From Dendrocalamus latiflorus (lineage: Eukaryota; Streptophyta; Magnoliopsida; Poales; Poaceae), in assembly GCA_017311315.1 (NCBI GenBank), contig CM029669.1, positions 9,011,465-9,075,464 of the forward strand: a stretch of 64,000 bases of DNA, written 5' to 3'. Each line of letters starts with the position of its first letter. Positions within the stretch are counted from its first letter, which is position 1. The position numbers and the translations under genes were made by a program. The notes under the pieces are model-generated. The model saw only the letters and a program-made list of their open reading frames with translations. It was not told the origin of the DNA and did not search any database. This document shows, piece after piece, positions 11,106-20,574 of this stretch.

Positions 11106-11563
11106 TCAACTGTCATCAGCTTTTATTATATACCAGGCTAGATTTAGTTGGTATATGTGCATTCTCTCTTGCTTTGCTTGTCGTTCATCCAAGACGCATG
11201 TCTATCTGTCTAAACCTTCTTCTTGATTAATTCCCTACTGCTTAATTAGCTGGCAAATTGCCCCCAAGAAATAGCTGGTAAATTTGGCATGCATTTATTT
11301 AATATACCATATTTGTGTCATGTGGAAGCACATATATGGAAACATAAGATTTGGTCCTTAATTTCTTGCTTTTCTTGCCTTGTAGCTAGGTGTGTCATTC
11401 CCTTGCTATGCGTGTGTTAAATATATGCCGCTAATTTAAGCTCCTATCGTTTCAGTGCTTTTCTATTGGTTTTTTGCTTCTACTCAATCGATTGATCCAG
11501 GAGAACGGGCGGATAGACCAGAGAGTTTAATAGTCTTGCGAGTATCTATCGACGGATACGAAG

Positions 11564-11744
11564 ATGAAGCAGAGGATTGGTGCCATCAAACCTTGGGCGC
11601 TTCTTGTTCTTGTCCTCGTCGGCAGATTCGTGCAGGCGGCAGATGAGCAGAAGAATGGCGGCGGTAGGAGGAGGAGGCACGCGGCAGCGACGGCGGTGAT
11701 GGTGCCTATCACCCTCCTCAAATCCGCCGTCGACAAGGGAGCCG
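11564..11744 (+). pseudogene. Captured first exon of a pectin acetylesterase gene
   Basis: An ATG opens a protein with a charged start, a hydrophobic signal-peptide core (ALLVLVLVGRFVQA, about residues 12-25) and then MVPITLLKSAVDKGA, which is typical of the mature N-terminus of plant pectin acetylesterases (secreted cell-wall esterases that remove acetyl groups from pectin). The exon ends in phase 1 at a canonical donor (G|GTAGCA), where family members continue with a CLDG-type motif. No later exon is present before the Helitron ends, and the catalytic residues are missing. It is opposite in orientation to the Helitron. A truncated transcript with a signal peptide is possible in principle. 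Confidence 0.65.
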
Positions 11745-12194
11745 GTAGCATATATTAAGCATGCATCGCTGTGTTTCTTCTTGTTCTTGTGCTCTTTTCT
11801 TTTCTATGGAGAATATCAAGTTTCTTCTTGTTCTTCTGCTCTTTTCTTTTCTTTTTTATGGAGAATACCATCTGTTGGATCCGTTCGGCTGCCTAGCTAG
11901 TGCGAACCGGCCGGTATATTAGTTTAAAAAATGCTCAGAAATAAGGAATTATAGGAAATAAGTACCGGTCCTCCACAATTCCTATAATATTCCCGCGCTT
12001 CAAACAGGTTAGGCCTAGCAATACAAGGCATCATGCAAGTTTGTGAGGAACTGAAGCTTCAATATTTCATTCTGCACCATGCACAAGTAGCGCGCCGTTC
12101 CCACTGTACATGGGTACCTACGGATTTTAAAAAAACTCACGGGTGGTAAAAATATTTAGAATATGCATACAAACATGTTCTAAAAGTTTTTAAA

Positions 12195-12223
12195 TCCGTA
12201 ATAACACACGGACATTCAGCTAG
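12195..12223 (+). other. Second Helitron-type 3' end, inverted relative to the first
   Basis: TCCGT and ACGGA pair across an 8-base loop, followed 8 bases later by CTAG and T, on the plus strand. Sequence and spacing mirror the true terminus at 9707-9734, giving inverted CACTAG...CTAGTG ends about 2.5 kb apart. It lies 205 bases inside the 5' end of the Helitron. It may be the end of an older Helitron or a subterminal copy. Confidence 0.55.
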
Positions 12224-12410
12224 TGCAGGTCAATTATCAAAAGGCAAGAGGAATCAGGTGGGAGATGGTAACTATTGGTGGAAGTGGAGAGGAGGGGTAG
12301 TTAGATATGAGAGAGAGGGAGAGGGATGTTAGATAGATGGTCAAGATTTTAGTATTCAGATCGGACGGTTGAGAAGGGAGGAAGGAGAATGCACCAACCA
12401 CCAACTTAAA

Positions 12411-12428
12411 CTTATTAAATAGTAAAGA
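12411..12428 (-). other. Helitron 5' terminus
   Basis: On the minus strand TCTTTACTATTTAATAAG follows a host A. The next bases include GTTGGTGGTTGGTGC, a frequent element near grass Helitron 5' ends. Confidence 0.6.
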
Positions 12429-13198
12429 TAAAGGTCAGTATTTCGATGCCTCATGTTAGATGCTTGAAGGCAAATTTTGAGGTGACAGCAAAAGCTAAAG
12501 ACACCACGCAAACAGCACTTGTGCTTTCAACACAAACCTAAAAAGGGACATGACTTTTGCGCACAATGGGCAATGAACCAAACAACCCAAAAGCCATGCA
12601 GATCTAACATAATTGTTATGACTAAAAACAAAACAAGGGACATATTGCTATAGAAAGAAATAGACATCGGACAAACGATAAATTCCATTGGAAATCCTAT
12701 GATCAATTAGGCACTGTGTTACACACAATACAGGACCGAAACTTTCTGAACATATGTACAGGCACCTGCCAAGGGATGCCAAATCATAACTGCGCAATAT
12801 GCTCAACAATAAAGGATGCAGATGTAGGTACAATCGTTATTTGCTAACACAAAAATGTTGCATGTAGTCTGAACAAATAGCAAAGACCTGAACATTCGAT
12901 CTCAGCACAATTCACCGTTTACATTCTAGCCAAATTAATCATAACCATATGTGGTCTACGGGCGGTCGGGCACCCGACAATTCAATGCAAACCATTAACT
13001 TCGGAGATCTTGCATACCCTATTTGAAGAACTAACTGCCTATCCTACCATGCAAATATCGCATCCTTTGAATTGGTTACCTGTTATACTCATCCTAAAAG
13101 GTTTATGTAGACAGAAATTTTATGCAAAGCAAGCAATTTTTTGAACTTGAACTATTACAGATTTGGATTTTAAACTTCACAAAAGGACAGAACCAGAC
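12429..13198. other. No gene recognised; intron-like DNA beside a helicase fragment
   Basis: No credible ORF. The sequence lies downstream (minus strand) of the 84-bp helicase exon, after a GT donor, and may be the remaining intron or 3' flank of the captured gene. I searched by eye for the next helicase exon (DEAD-box region) and did not find it. Confidence 0.4.
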
Positions 13199-13672
13199 CT
13201 GCTGAGTAATAGGTGCTCCTCCATATGCAACGACTACCCTGACACCAATCTGATATGACAATTTTCTCGCCTCATCATGAATCTGCAAGACAAGCCAACA
13301 ATAATCAAACGCATGTCACAGGCAATTAACTGGGCATAACATCCAAGCCAACCAAGAGATAATTATCCATCACCTGTATGGACAGCTCTCTGGTGGGGGA
13401 GAGGATGAGCGCGAGTGGGTACGCGATCCTCATCCCGCTCCGCTGCGGACGCGCAGCGGGCGGGCCCCGCATGATGCCACTGATGATGGGGAAGCAGAAC
13501 GCGGCCGTCTTGCCGGACCCCGTCTGCGCGCACGCCATGAGGTCCCAGCCGGCGAGCGAGATCAGGATGGTGTGCCGCTGCACGGTGGTGGGCCGCACGT
13601 ACTTGCACCGGCGGATGTTTTCGTTGAGCGCCTCCCCGAGGTCGATCTTCGCGAACGTGCCCACGGGCCGGC
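13199..13672 (-). pseudogene. DEAD-box RNA helicase gene fragment, two exons with intron
   Basis: On the minus strand, exon A (13374 to about 13672) reads FAKIDLGEALNENIRR, then the Walker A motif AQTGSGKT and motif Ia PTREL. A 91-bp intron (13283-13373, GT...AG) follows. Exon B (13199-13282, 28 codons) reads IHDEARKLSYQ and AYGGAPITQQ, then a GT donor. Both exons join in phase 0. This is the N-terminal core of a Ded1/DDX3-like helicase (plant RH37/RH52 group), which unwinds RNA in translation and mRNP handling. Motifs II (DEAD) to VI are absent, and the upstream side breaks into a 42-bp minisatellite. Because the intron is kept, the piece came by DNA capture or truncation, not by retroposition. 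Confidence 0.8.
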
Positions 13673-13674
13673 GT

Positions 13675-13880
13675 ACTCTCCGGAGTATCAATAAGACGTG
13701 GATGTTGTTCCCACGCACTCTACGGAGTATAAATAAGACGCGGATGTTGTCCCTGCACACTCTACGGAGTATAAACAAGATGCGGATCCCACGCACGCAT
13801 GGATGCTATCCCTATGCGTACTCTCTAGAGTATAAATAAGACGTGGATGATATTCTCACGCACTCTACGGAGTATAAAAA
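13675..13880. repeat. 42-bp minisatellite with dyad-symmetric cores
   Basis: ACTCTMCGGAGTAT-type cores recur at 13675, 13717, 13759, 13820 and 13862. Spacing is 42 bases except one 61-base interval. Each core is nearly palindromic (ACTCT...AGAGT or CTCCGGAG) and is followed by AATAAGACGYGGATG. The array directly truncates the 5' side of the helicase fragment. Confidence 0.8.
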
Positions 13881-13983
13881 TTGCGCAATGGCCGAGACAC
13901 CAGGGAGTGCCTTGCTTTAGCGATGCAGCACCTGGGCATCGCACCTTCGTGTGCGTTGCGCCAGGGAGTGCATCGCTTTAGCA

Positions 13984-14655
13984 CCCTCGGCCTACGCCGC
14001 AAGCGCCCGCTCTCCGCTGGCACTGTTTTTGAAGGTGGGGGAACGGCAGTGTCGCCTCCCTGCCTCCGCATGCGTAGCGCCCTCGGCCTACGCCGAAAGC
14101 GCCCGCTCTCCGCGGGCACTGTTTATGAAGGTAGGGGAATGGCAGTGTCGCCTCCCTACCTCCGCGTGCGTAGCGCCCTCGGCCTACGCCGCAAGCGCCC
14201 GCTCCCGTAGGCACTGTTTTTGAAGGTGGGGGAACAGCAGTGTCGCCCCCTGCCTCCGCGTGCGTAACGCCCTCGGCCTACGCCGCAAGCGCCCGCTCTC
14301 CGCGGGCACTGTTTTTGATGGTAGGGGAACGGCAGTGTCGCCTCCCTGCCTCTACGTGCGTAGCGCCCTAGGCCTACGCCGCAAGCGCCCGCTCGTCGCA
14401 GGCACTGTTTTTGAGGATACGGGAACGGCAGTGTCGCCTCTCTGCCTCTGCGTGCATAGCGCCCTAGGCCTACGCCGCAAGCACCCGCTCGCTGCGGACA
14501 CTATTTTTGAAGGTAGGGGAACGGCAGTGTCGCCTCCCTACCTCTGCGTGCGTAGCGCCCTAGGCCTACGCTGCAAGCACCCACTCGCTGCGGACACTGT
14601 TTTTGAGGATAGGGGAATGGTAGTGTCGCCTCCCTGCCTCTGTGTGCGTGCCTCG
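13984..14655. repeat. 96-bp minisatellite, seven copies, frame-preserving
   Basis: The anchor CCCTMGGCCTACGC recurs at 13984, 14080, 14176, 14270, 14366, 14462 and 14558. The period is 96 bases with one 94-base copy. Since 96 is a multiple of three, several frames on both strands stay open and encode 32-residue repeats (for example LGLRRKRPLSAGTVF). Copies differ by substitutions. Coding use is unproven. Confidence 0.9.
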
Positions 14656-15191
14656 GTGGGCGGCGAGACTTCGCCACCTACCTTGTAGGCATCGCCTCGG
14701 CGGGACGGCAAGGCTTCGCTGCCTGCCTTGTAGGCATCGCCTCGGCGGGGCGGCGCGACTCCGTTGCCTGCCTTATAGCCATCGCCTCGGTGGGGCGGTG
14801 CGACTTCGCCGTCCACCTAGTAGGCAATGCCTCGACGGGATGCCTCGGCTCCGGCTCAGGACTTCGTCATCCGTCTGGTAGGCAATGCCTCAGCGGGACA
14901 ACACGGCTTCGGAGCAGTGCCTCGCCGTCCACCTGGTAGGTAATGCCTTGGCGGGACGGCTCGGCTCCACGCGGGACTTCGTCGTCCGCCTGGCAGGCAC
15001 TGCCTCGGCAAGACGACCTGGCTTCGAAACAGTGCCTCGCCACCTACCTTATAGCCATCGCCTCGGCGGGGCGGTGCGACTTCACCATTCGCCTAGTAGG
15101 CAATGCCTCGGCGGGACGGCTCGGCTCCGGCTCAGGACTTCATCGTCCGTCTGGTAGGCAATGCCTCAGCGGAACAACCCGGCTTCGAAGA
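14650..15191. repeat. Composite minisatellite of 45-bp and 58-bp units
   Basis: GCCTCGG-type starts lie at 14650, 14694, 14739, 14784, 14829, 14887, 14945, 15002, 15060, 15105 and 15163. Intervals are 44, 45, 45, 45, 58, 58, 57, 58, 45 and 58. Two unit lengths alternate in blocks, a sign of unequal exchange. Several frames stay open. The last copy ends exactly where the retroelement array begins. Confidence 0.85.
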
Positions 15192-15822
15192 CGATTCTTG
15201 ATTTCAGATCCACGTAAGCCATCAGGCACATACGCGGCAGCTTCGACCCCAAAAAACGTCGTTTAGGCCCTCAAAACGGGCCCGCAAACCGAGGAAAAAT
15301 CAAGTTTCTCAGAATTCCCTCAAAATTGGCAGAGCCCTTCTACAAGTGATTCTAAGGTTCCCCGTGCAGACGGCATCATTTTTCGAGCTCCGGAACTCCG
15401 TGTGCAGTGTCATCTAGTTGTCTTTCTGCGTGGTGTACTCGTTTGTGTTCTAGGCTCGCGTCTCTAGTACGGTCTAGCCTAGGGCCAGCACGGTGCCGTC
15501 GTTGAGCGATTATTCAACTTGCTTTGACTAATGTGGTTCTACTTACCCTTTGTTCACTCTCAGCCCACCTATAGCTCCACAGATTTGGCTACCACATCAC
15601 ATGGACTAGTGACCGAGGCAGCGATACACCCAATTTCCAGGAGATATTGTCTTGACTTGCCGACTGCCATCACCTCCTGCTCGCTGTGGTAAGAACTTGT
15701 AAGAGCTTGACAGAACAGGTTGAGAGTGTGCGACTTGATTTAACCACATCCCAGTAGTTGTGAGGGCATAACCTGCTGTTTTATTATTCTCTTCTTGGTT
15801 TGTTTCTTGTGTTCTTCTAACA

Positions 15823-16473
15823 ATGTCAGGAGAACCAGAGGACCTACGGGCAGTGCCACATTCCCCTCGGACTAGGGGCATCATACAACACTTTGAGCGC
15901 CAAATGAAGATGCACACTGAAGGACTTGATGAGGATGTACGGGTCACCAACGAACGCCTTGGCCAATTGGAGGCCGCGCAGATCGACACCAACACTACGC
16001 TTGCAACATTGGAGGCTTCCGTTGGCACCGTCAACGCTTCACTTGCTGAGATTTTGAGACGTCTTGATGAGAGGGGCCGTGCATCTCCCGCTGCACCAAC
16101 TCAGCGTACTCGTGCCAATATTGGTGTCTTGGGCAGCAGGGTGGACGAAAATGGTGGAGACGAATATGCGGCTGACACTGAGATTGATGATGATGAGGAC
16201 GCTCACCGTCATCGTCAACCACGCCGGAATGAGGTACGTGAGAATGATGAATCGCTTGGTAAGATTAAGTTCACTATGCATACAAATATTTCAAAGAATG
16301 GAATACTACTTAATTCTTGTGATGATTTAATTGTCCTTAGGAACCATGGGGAAGAACCACATGAGCTCAAGTATAGAAGTGGAACCGTCAAGCGCAAACC
16401 AAGTCCTGTTCACGAGTTTGACTCGGATTCGGCCTTGTTGTCAGCGCCTACTTCAAACGGCCGTAACTTTTGA
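15823..16473 (+). CDS. Gag N-terminus fused to polyprotein C-terminal tail, unit 1
   Basis: The 216-codon ORF is intact. Residues 1-152 equal the start of the full-length element's Gag: an acidic, coiled-coil-like stretch (about residues 25-90, with LGQLEAAQ and LEASVGTV) and an Asp/His-rich segment. Residues 153-216 equal the tail encoded just before the 3' LTR (NGILLNSCDDLIVLRNHGEE). The junction is at TGC (16277-16279) and keeps the reading frame. The retrotransposon_gag core, zinc knuckle, protease, RT and integrase are all deleted. The coiled coil might still bind full-length Gag; that is inference. The ORF starts 725 bases before the nearest TATA-like box of its own unit, and no LTR precedes it in the array. 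Confidence 0.65.
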   Translation: MSGEPEDLRAVPHSPRTRGIIQHFERQMKMHTEGLDEDVRVTNERLGQLEAAQIDTNTTLATLEASVGTVNASLAEILRRLDERGRASPAAPTQRTRANIGVLGSRVDENGGDEYAADTEIDDDEDAHRHRQPRRNEVRENDESLGKIKFTMHTNISKNGILLNSCDDLIVLRNHGEEPHELKYRSGTVKRKPSPVHEFDSDSALLSAPTSNGRNF

Positions 16474-17095
16474 TCCAGAAGGTTTCTCAGGGCCCGTGAG
16501 TACTCGTTGAAAAGCTATTGAAGTCTACTTTCAGATGGATCCGGTCTCACCTCCAAATTCCGTCTGAGTCGACTAGAAACTGCAAAACAATTCACGTCGC
16601 TTTTCCAGTCCGAGTCAAAGTGGGCCTTGGGCCTTGTAATTCGAGTCCTATTCGGCTTCCTTGTGTTTTGGCCGACCCTCCACCTTCCGTGACCCTTAAA
16701 TAGGCAGCCGCACCCTCTTCTAGGGTTTGGGTTTTGTTTAGACTAAGTTAGCTTTTGCTGCTTTGCCTTGTACTCGCGCGTGTCGGCTAGACCACCCGAA
16801 TACTTGTCTTCGGAACCCCACCGTTTTCTATTTTCGATTGAATCTTACATCGTTATTTGCAATTGAGTTGCTGTTCATCTTGTTCTTGCTTGTTCTTCGA
16901 TTGCTTGCAGGAACAAGAACCCTCGTGGTTAGGTTGATCGTGCGCCGACAAGGTCACGAACAATCTCTGGGGTTGGTGTATCGATCACTAAGGCGCAACG
17001 TCCTTGGATGGTTGTAGTCGGGTCCGTCAACGTCATCTCCTTCCCCAATCGAATCTACCACTCTCATCGAAAGATCGGGACCCCTAGTCCTATCA
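16474..17095 (+). mobile_element. LTR segment, unit 1 (5' boundary uncertain)
   Basis: It ends in CCTATCA. The spacer GT and the primer-binding site TGGTATCAGAGC (17098-17109), complementary to initiator tRNA-Met, follow. A TTAAATA TATA-like box lies at 16696-16702. The 5' edge of the LTR cannot be fixed because no copy with independent flanks is available. A TGAT...ATCA pairing would place it near 16472. Confidence 0.65.
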
Positions 17096-18198
17096 GTTGG
17101 TATCAGAGCTCAAGGTTGATCGGTGAGAGATCTTATCTAGTCTTGGCATTTTTTTTACCTACAGTCCAGAAAACCAAAAAAAATAGTAGATCTATTCCCC
17201 AAATCCGAAACAATTTGAGCCTTTATCTATTGCTGCATAGTCTTTGTTTGTTGAGTCTTTGGTTGCATCGTCGTGTCCTTGCTGGTCTTAGTGTCTAGTT
17301 CCTTTAGAGTTTCGAGTTCTGTTCACGTCTTGGTATCACCGTTGCAGTTAGATCCGAACTCGGTTTCTAGGGAGGCTTTGCCCTAGTAGGTCACGGAGTA
17401 GGACACAAAGTCGGATTCAACCGCGTCGTGTGTGTAAAAAAAAGAAAAAAAAGAGAGAGAAAAGAAGGAACAGGCAGCCGCATTTAGAAAGAGCCGCGGC
17501 ATAAAAAAAAAGAAAAAAAAAGAGGAGAGAGAAACAGCTAACTTTTGCATACGACCTCCGATTGAGGCGATTCTTGATTTCAGATCCACGTAAGCCATCA
17601 GGCACATACGCGGCAGCTTCGACCCCAAAAAACGTCGTTTAGGCCCTCAAAACGGGCCCGCAAACCGAGGAAAAATCAAGTTTCTCAGAATTCCCTCAAA
17701 ATTGGCAGAGCCCTTCTACAAGTGATTCTAAGGTTCCCCGTGCAGACGGCATCATTTTTCGAGCTCCGGAACTCCGTGTGCAGTGTCATCTAGTTGTCTT
17801 TCTGCGTGGTGTACTCGTTTGTGTTCTAGGCTCGCGTCTCTAGTACGGTCTAGCCTAGGGCCAGCACGGTGCCGTCGTTGAGCGATTATTCAACTTGCTT
17901 TGACTAATGTGGTTCTACTTACCCTTTGTTCACTCTCAGCCCACCTATAGCTCCACAGATTTGGCTACCACATCACATGGACTAGTGACCGAGGCAGCGA
18001 TACACCCAATTTCCAGGAGATATTGTCTTGACTTGCCGACTGCCATCACCTCCTGCTCGCTGTGGTAAGAACTTGTAAGAGCTTGACAGAACAGGTTGAG
18101 AGTGTGCGACTTGATTTAACCACATCCCAGTAGTTGTGAGGGCATAACCTGCTGTTTTATTATTCTCTTCTTGGTTTGTTTCTTGTGTTCTTCTAACA

Positions 18199-18849
18199 AT
18201 GTCAGGAGAACCAGAGGACCTACGGGCAGTGCCACATTCCCCTCGGACTAGGGGCATCATACAACACTTTGAGCGCCAAATGAAGATGCACACTGAAGGA
18301 CTTGATGAGGATGTACGGGTCACCAACGAACGCCTTGGCCAATTGGAGGCCGCGCAGATCGACACCAACACTACGCTTGCAACATTGGAGGCTTCCGTTG
18401 GCACCGTCAACGCTTCACTTGCTGAGATTTTGAGACGTCTTGATGAGAGGGGCCGTGCATCTCCCGCTGCACCAACTCAGCGTACTCGTGCCAATATTGG
18501 TGTCTTGGGCAGCAGGGTGGACGAAAATGGTGGAGACGAATATGCGGCTGACACTGAGATTGATGATGATGAGGACGCTCACCGTCATCGTCAACCACGC
18601 CGGAATGAGGTACGTGAGAATGATGAATCGCTTGGTAAGATTAAGTTCACTATGCATACAAATATTTCAAAGAATGGAATACTACTTAATTCTTGTGATG
18701 ATTTAATTGTCCTTAGGAACCATGGGGAAGAACCACATGAGCTCAAGTATAGAAGTGGAACCGTCAAGCGCAAACCAAGTCCTGTTCACGAGTTTGACTC
18801 GGATTCGGCCTTGTTGTCAGCGCCTACTTCAAACGGCCGTAACTTTTGA
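18199..18849 (+). CDS. Gag-tail fusion ORF, unit 2
   Basis: Same 216-residue product as the unit 1 copy, no amino-acid change. Unlike the first copy it lies downstream of a complete LTR (ending at 17095) and a 1.1 kb leader, so it has its own candidate promoter. The leader contains two A/G-rich runs near 17437-17530. Confidence 0.65.
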   Translation: MSGEPEDLRAVPHSPRTRGIIQHFERQMKMHTEGLDEDVRVTNERLGQLEAAQIDTNTTLATLEASVGTVNASLAEILRRLDERGRASPAAPTQRTRANIGVLGSRVDENGGDEYAADTEIDDDEDAHRHRQPRRNEVRENDESLGKIKFTMHTNISKNGILLNSCDDLIVLRNHGEEPHELKYRSGTVKRKPSPVHEFDSDSALLSAPTSNGRNF

Positions 18850-19471
18850 TCCAGAAGGTTTCTCAGGGCCCGTGAGTACTCGTTGAAAAGCTATTGAAGT
18901 CTACTTTCAGATGGATCCGGTCTCACCTCCAAATTCCGTCTGAGTCGACTAGAAACTGCAAAACAATTCACGTCGCTTTTCCAGTCCGAGTCAAAGTGGG
19001 CCTTGGGCCTTGTAATTCGAGTCCTATTCGGCTTCCTTGTGTTTTGGCCGACCCTCCACCTTCCGTGACCCTTAAATAGGCAGCCGCACCCTCTTCTAGG
19101 GTTTGGGTTTTGTTTAGACTAAGTTAGCTTTTGCTGCTTTGCCTTGTACTCGCGCGTGTCGGCTAGACCACCCGAATACTTGTCTTCGGAACCCCACCGT
19201 TTTCTATTTTCGATTGAATCTTACATCGTTATTTGCAATTGAGTTGCTGTTCATCTTGTTCTTGCTTGTTCTTCGATTGCTTGCAGGAACAAGAACCCTC
19301 GTGGTTAGGTTGATCGTGCGCCGACAAGGTCACGAACAATCTCTGGGGTTGGTGTATCGATCACTAAGGCGCAACGTCCTTGGATGGTTGTAGTCGGGTC
19401 CGTCAACGTCATCTCCTTCCCCAATCGAATCTACCACTCTCATCGAAAGATCGGGACCCCTAGTCCTATCA
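18850..19471 (+). mobile_element. LTR segment, unit 2
   Basis: Ends CCTATCA; primer-binding site TGGTATCAGAGC at 19474-19485. No difference from the unit 1 segment was noticed. Confidence 0.65.
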
Positions 19472-20574
19472 GTTGGTATCAGAGCTCAAGGTTGATCGGT
19501 GAGAGATCTTATCTAGTCTTGGCATTTTTTTTACCTACAGTCCAGAAAACCAAAAAAAATAGTAGATCTATTCCCCAAATCCGAAACAATTTGAGCCTTT
19601 ATCTATTGCTGCATAGTCTTTGTTTGTTGAGTCTTTGGTTGCATCGTCGTGTCCTTGCTGGTCTTAGTGTCTAGTTCCTTTAGAGTTTCGAGTTCTGTTC
19701 ACGTCTTGGTATCACCGTTGCAGTTAGATCCGAACTCGGTTTCTAGGGAGGCTTTGCCCTAGTAGGTCACGGAGTAGGACACAAAGTCGGATTCAACCGC
19801 GTCGTGTGTGTAAAAAAAAGAAAAAAAAGAGAGAGAAAAGAAGGAACAGGCAGCCGCATTTAGAAAGAGCCGCGGCATAAAAAAAAAGAAAAAAAAAGAG
19901 GAGAGAGAAACAGCTAACTTTTGCATACGACCTCCGATTGAGGCGATTCTTGATTTCAGATCCACGTAAGCCATCAGGCACATACGCGGCAGCTTCGACC
20001 CCAAAAAACGTCGTTTAGGCCCTCAAAACGGGCCCGCAAACCGAGGAAAAATCAAGTTTCTCAGAATTCCCTCAAAATTGGCAGAGCCCTTCTACAAGTG
20101 ATTCTAAGGTTCCCCGTGCAGACGGCATCATTTTTCGAGCTCCGGAACTCCGTGTGCAGTGTCATCTAGTTGTCTTTCTGCGTGGTGTACTCGTTTGTGT
20201 TCTAGGCTCGCGTCTCTAGTACGGTCTAGCCTAGGGCCAGCACGGTGCCGTCGTTGAGCGATTATTCAACTTGCTTTGACTAATGTGGTTCTACTTACCC
20301 TTTGTTCACTCTCAGCCCACCTATAGCTCCACAGATTTGGCTACCACATCACATGGACTAGTGACCGAGGCAGCGATACACCCAATTTCCAGGAGATATT
20401 GTCTTGACTTGCCGACTGCCATCACCTCCTGCTCGCTGTGGTAAGAACTTGTAAGAGCTTGACAGAACAGGTTGAGAGTGTGCGACTTGATTTAACCACA
20501 TCCCAGTAGTTGTGAGGGCATAACCTGCTGTTTTATTATTCTCTTCTTGGTTTGTTTCTTGTGTTCTTCTAACA

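Larger units (their letters stand above)
9707..12428 (-). mobile_element. Helitron, 2.7 kb, non-autonomous, carrying gene fragments
   Basis: Read on the minus strand, the element begins TCTTTACTATTTAATAAG and ends CTAG. A small hairpin (CCGT...ACGG) lies 8 bases before the end. The flanking bases are A and T, the Helitron insertion rule. The TC start, the CTRR end and the hairpin are the family's hallmarks. Inside, in the element's own orientation, lie remnants of a Rep/helicase ORF and of an hAT transposase. A pectin acetylesterase first exon lies in the opposite orientation. All coding pieces are broken, so the copy must depend on an autonomous partner. The terminus calls rest on short motifs; comparison with an empty site would settle them. 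Confidence 0.7.

Noticed and set aside
9705..12225. CACTAG...CTAGTG inverted ends as a CACTA transposon
   Set aside because: The flanks do not show a 3-bp duplication, and the hairpin-CTAG-T arrangement fits Helitron ends better.
13675..15191. CRISPR-like array
   Set aside because: Repeats are contiguous minisatellites without unique spacers, in a plant nuclear context.
15606..16034. A 142-codon minus-strand ORF repeated in each array unit
   Set aside because: It is the antisense shadow of leader and gag; the plus strand carries the recognisable Gag sequence.
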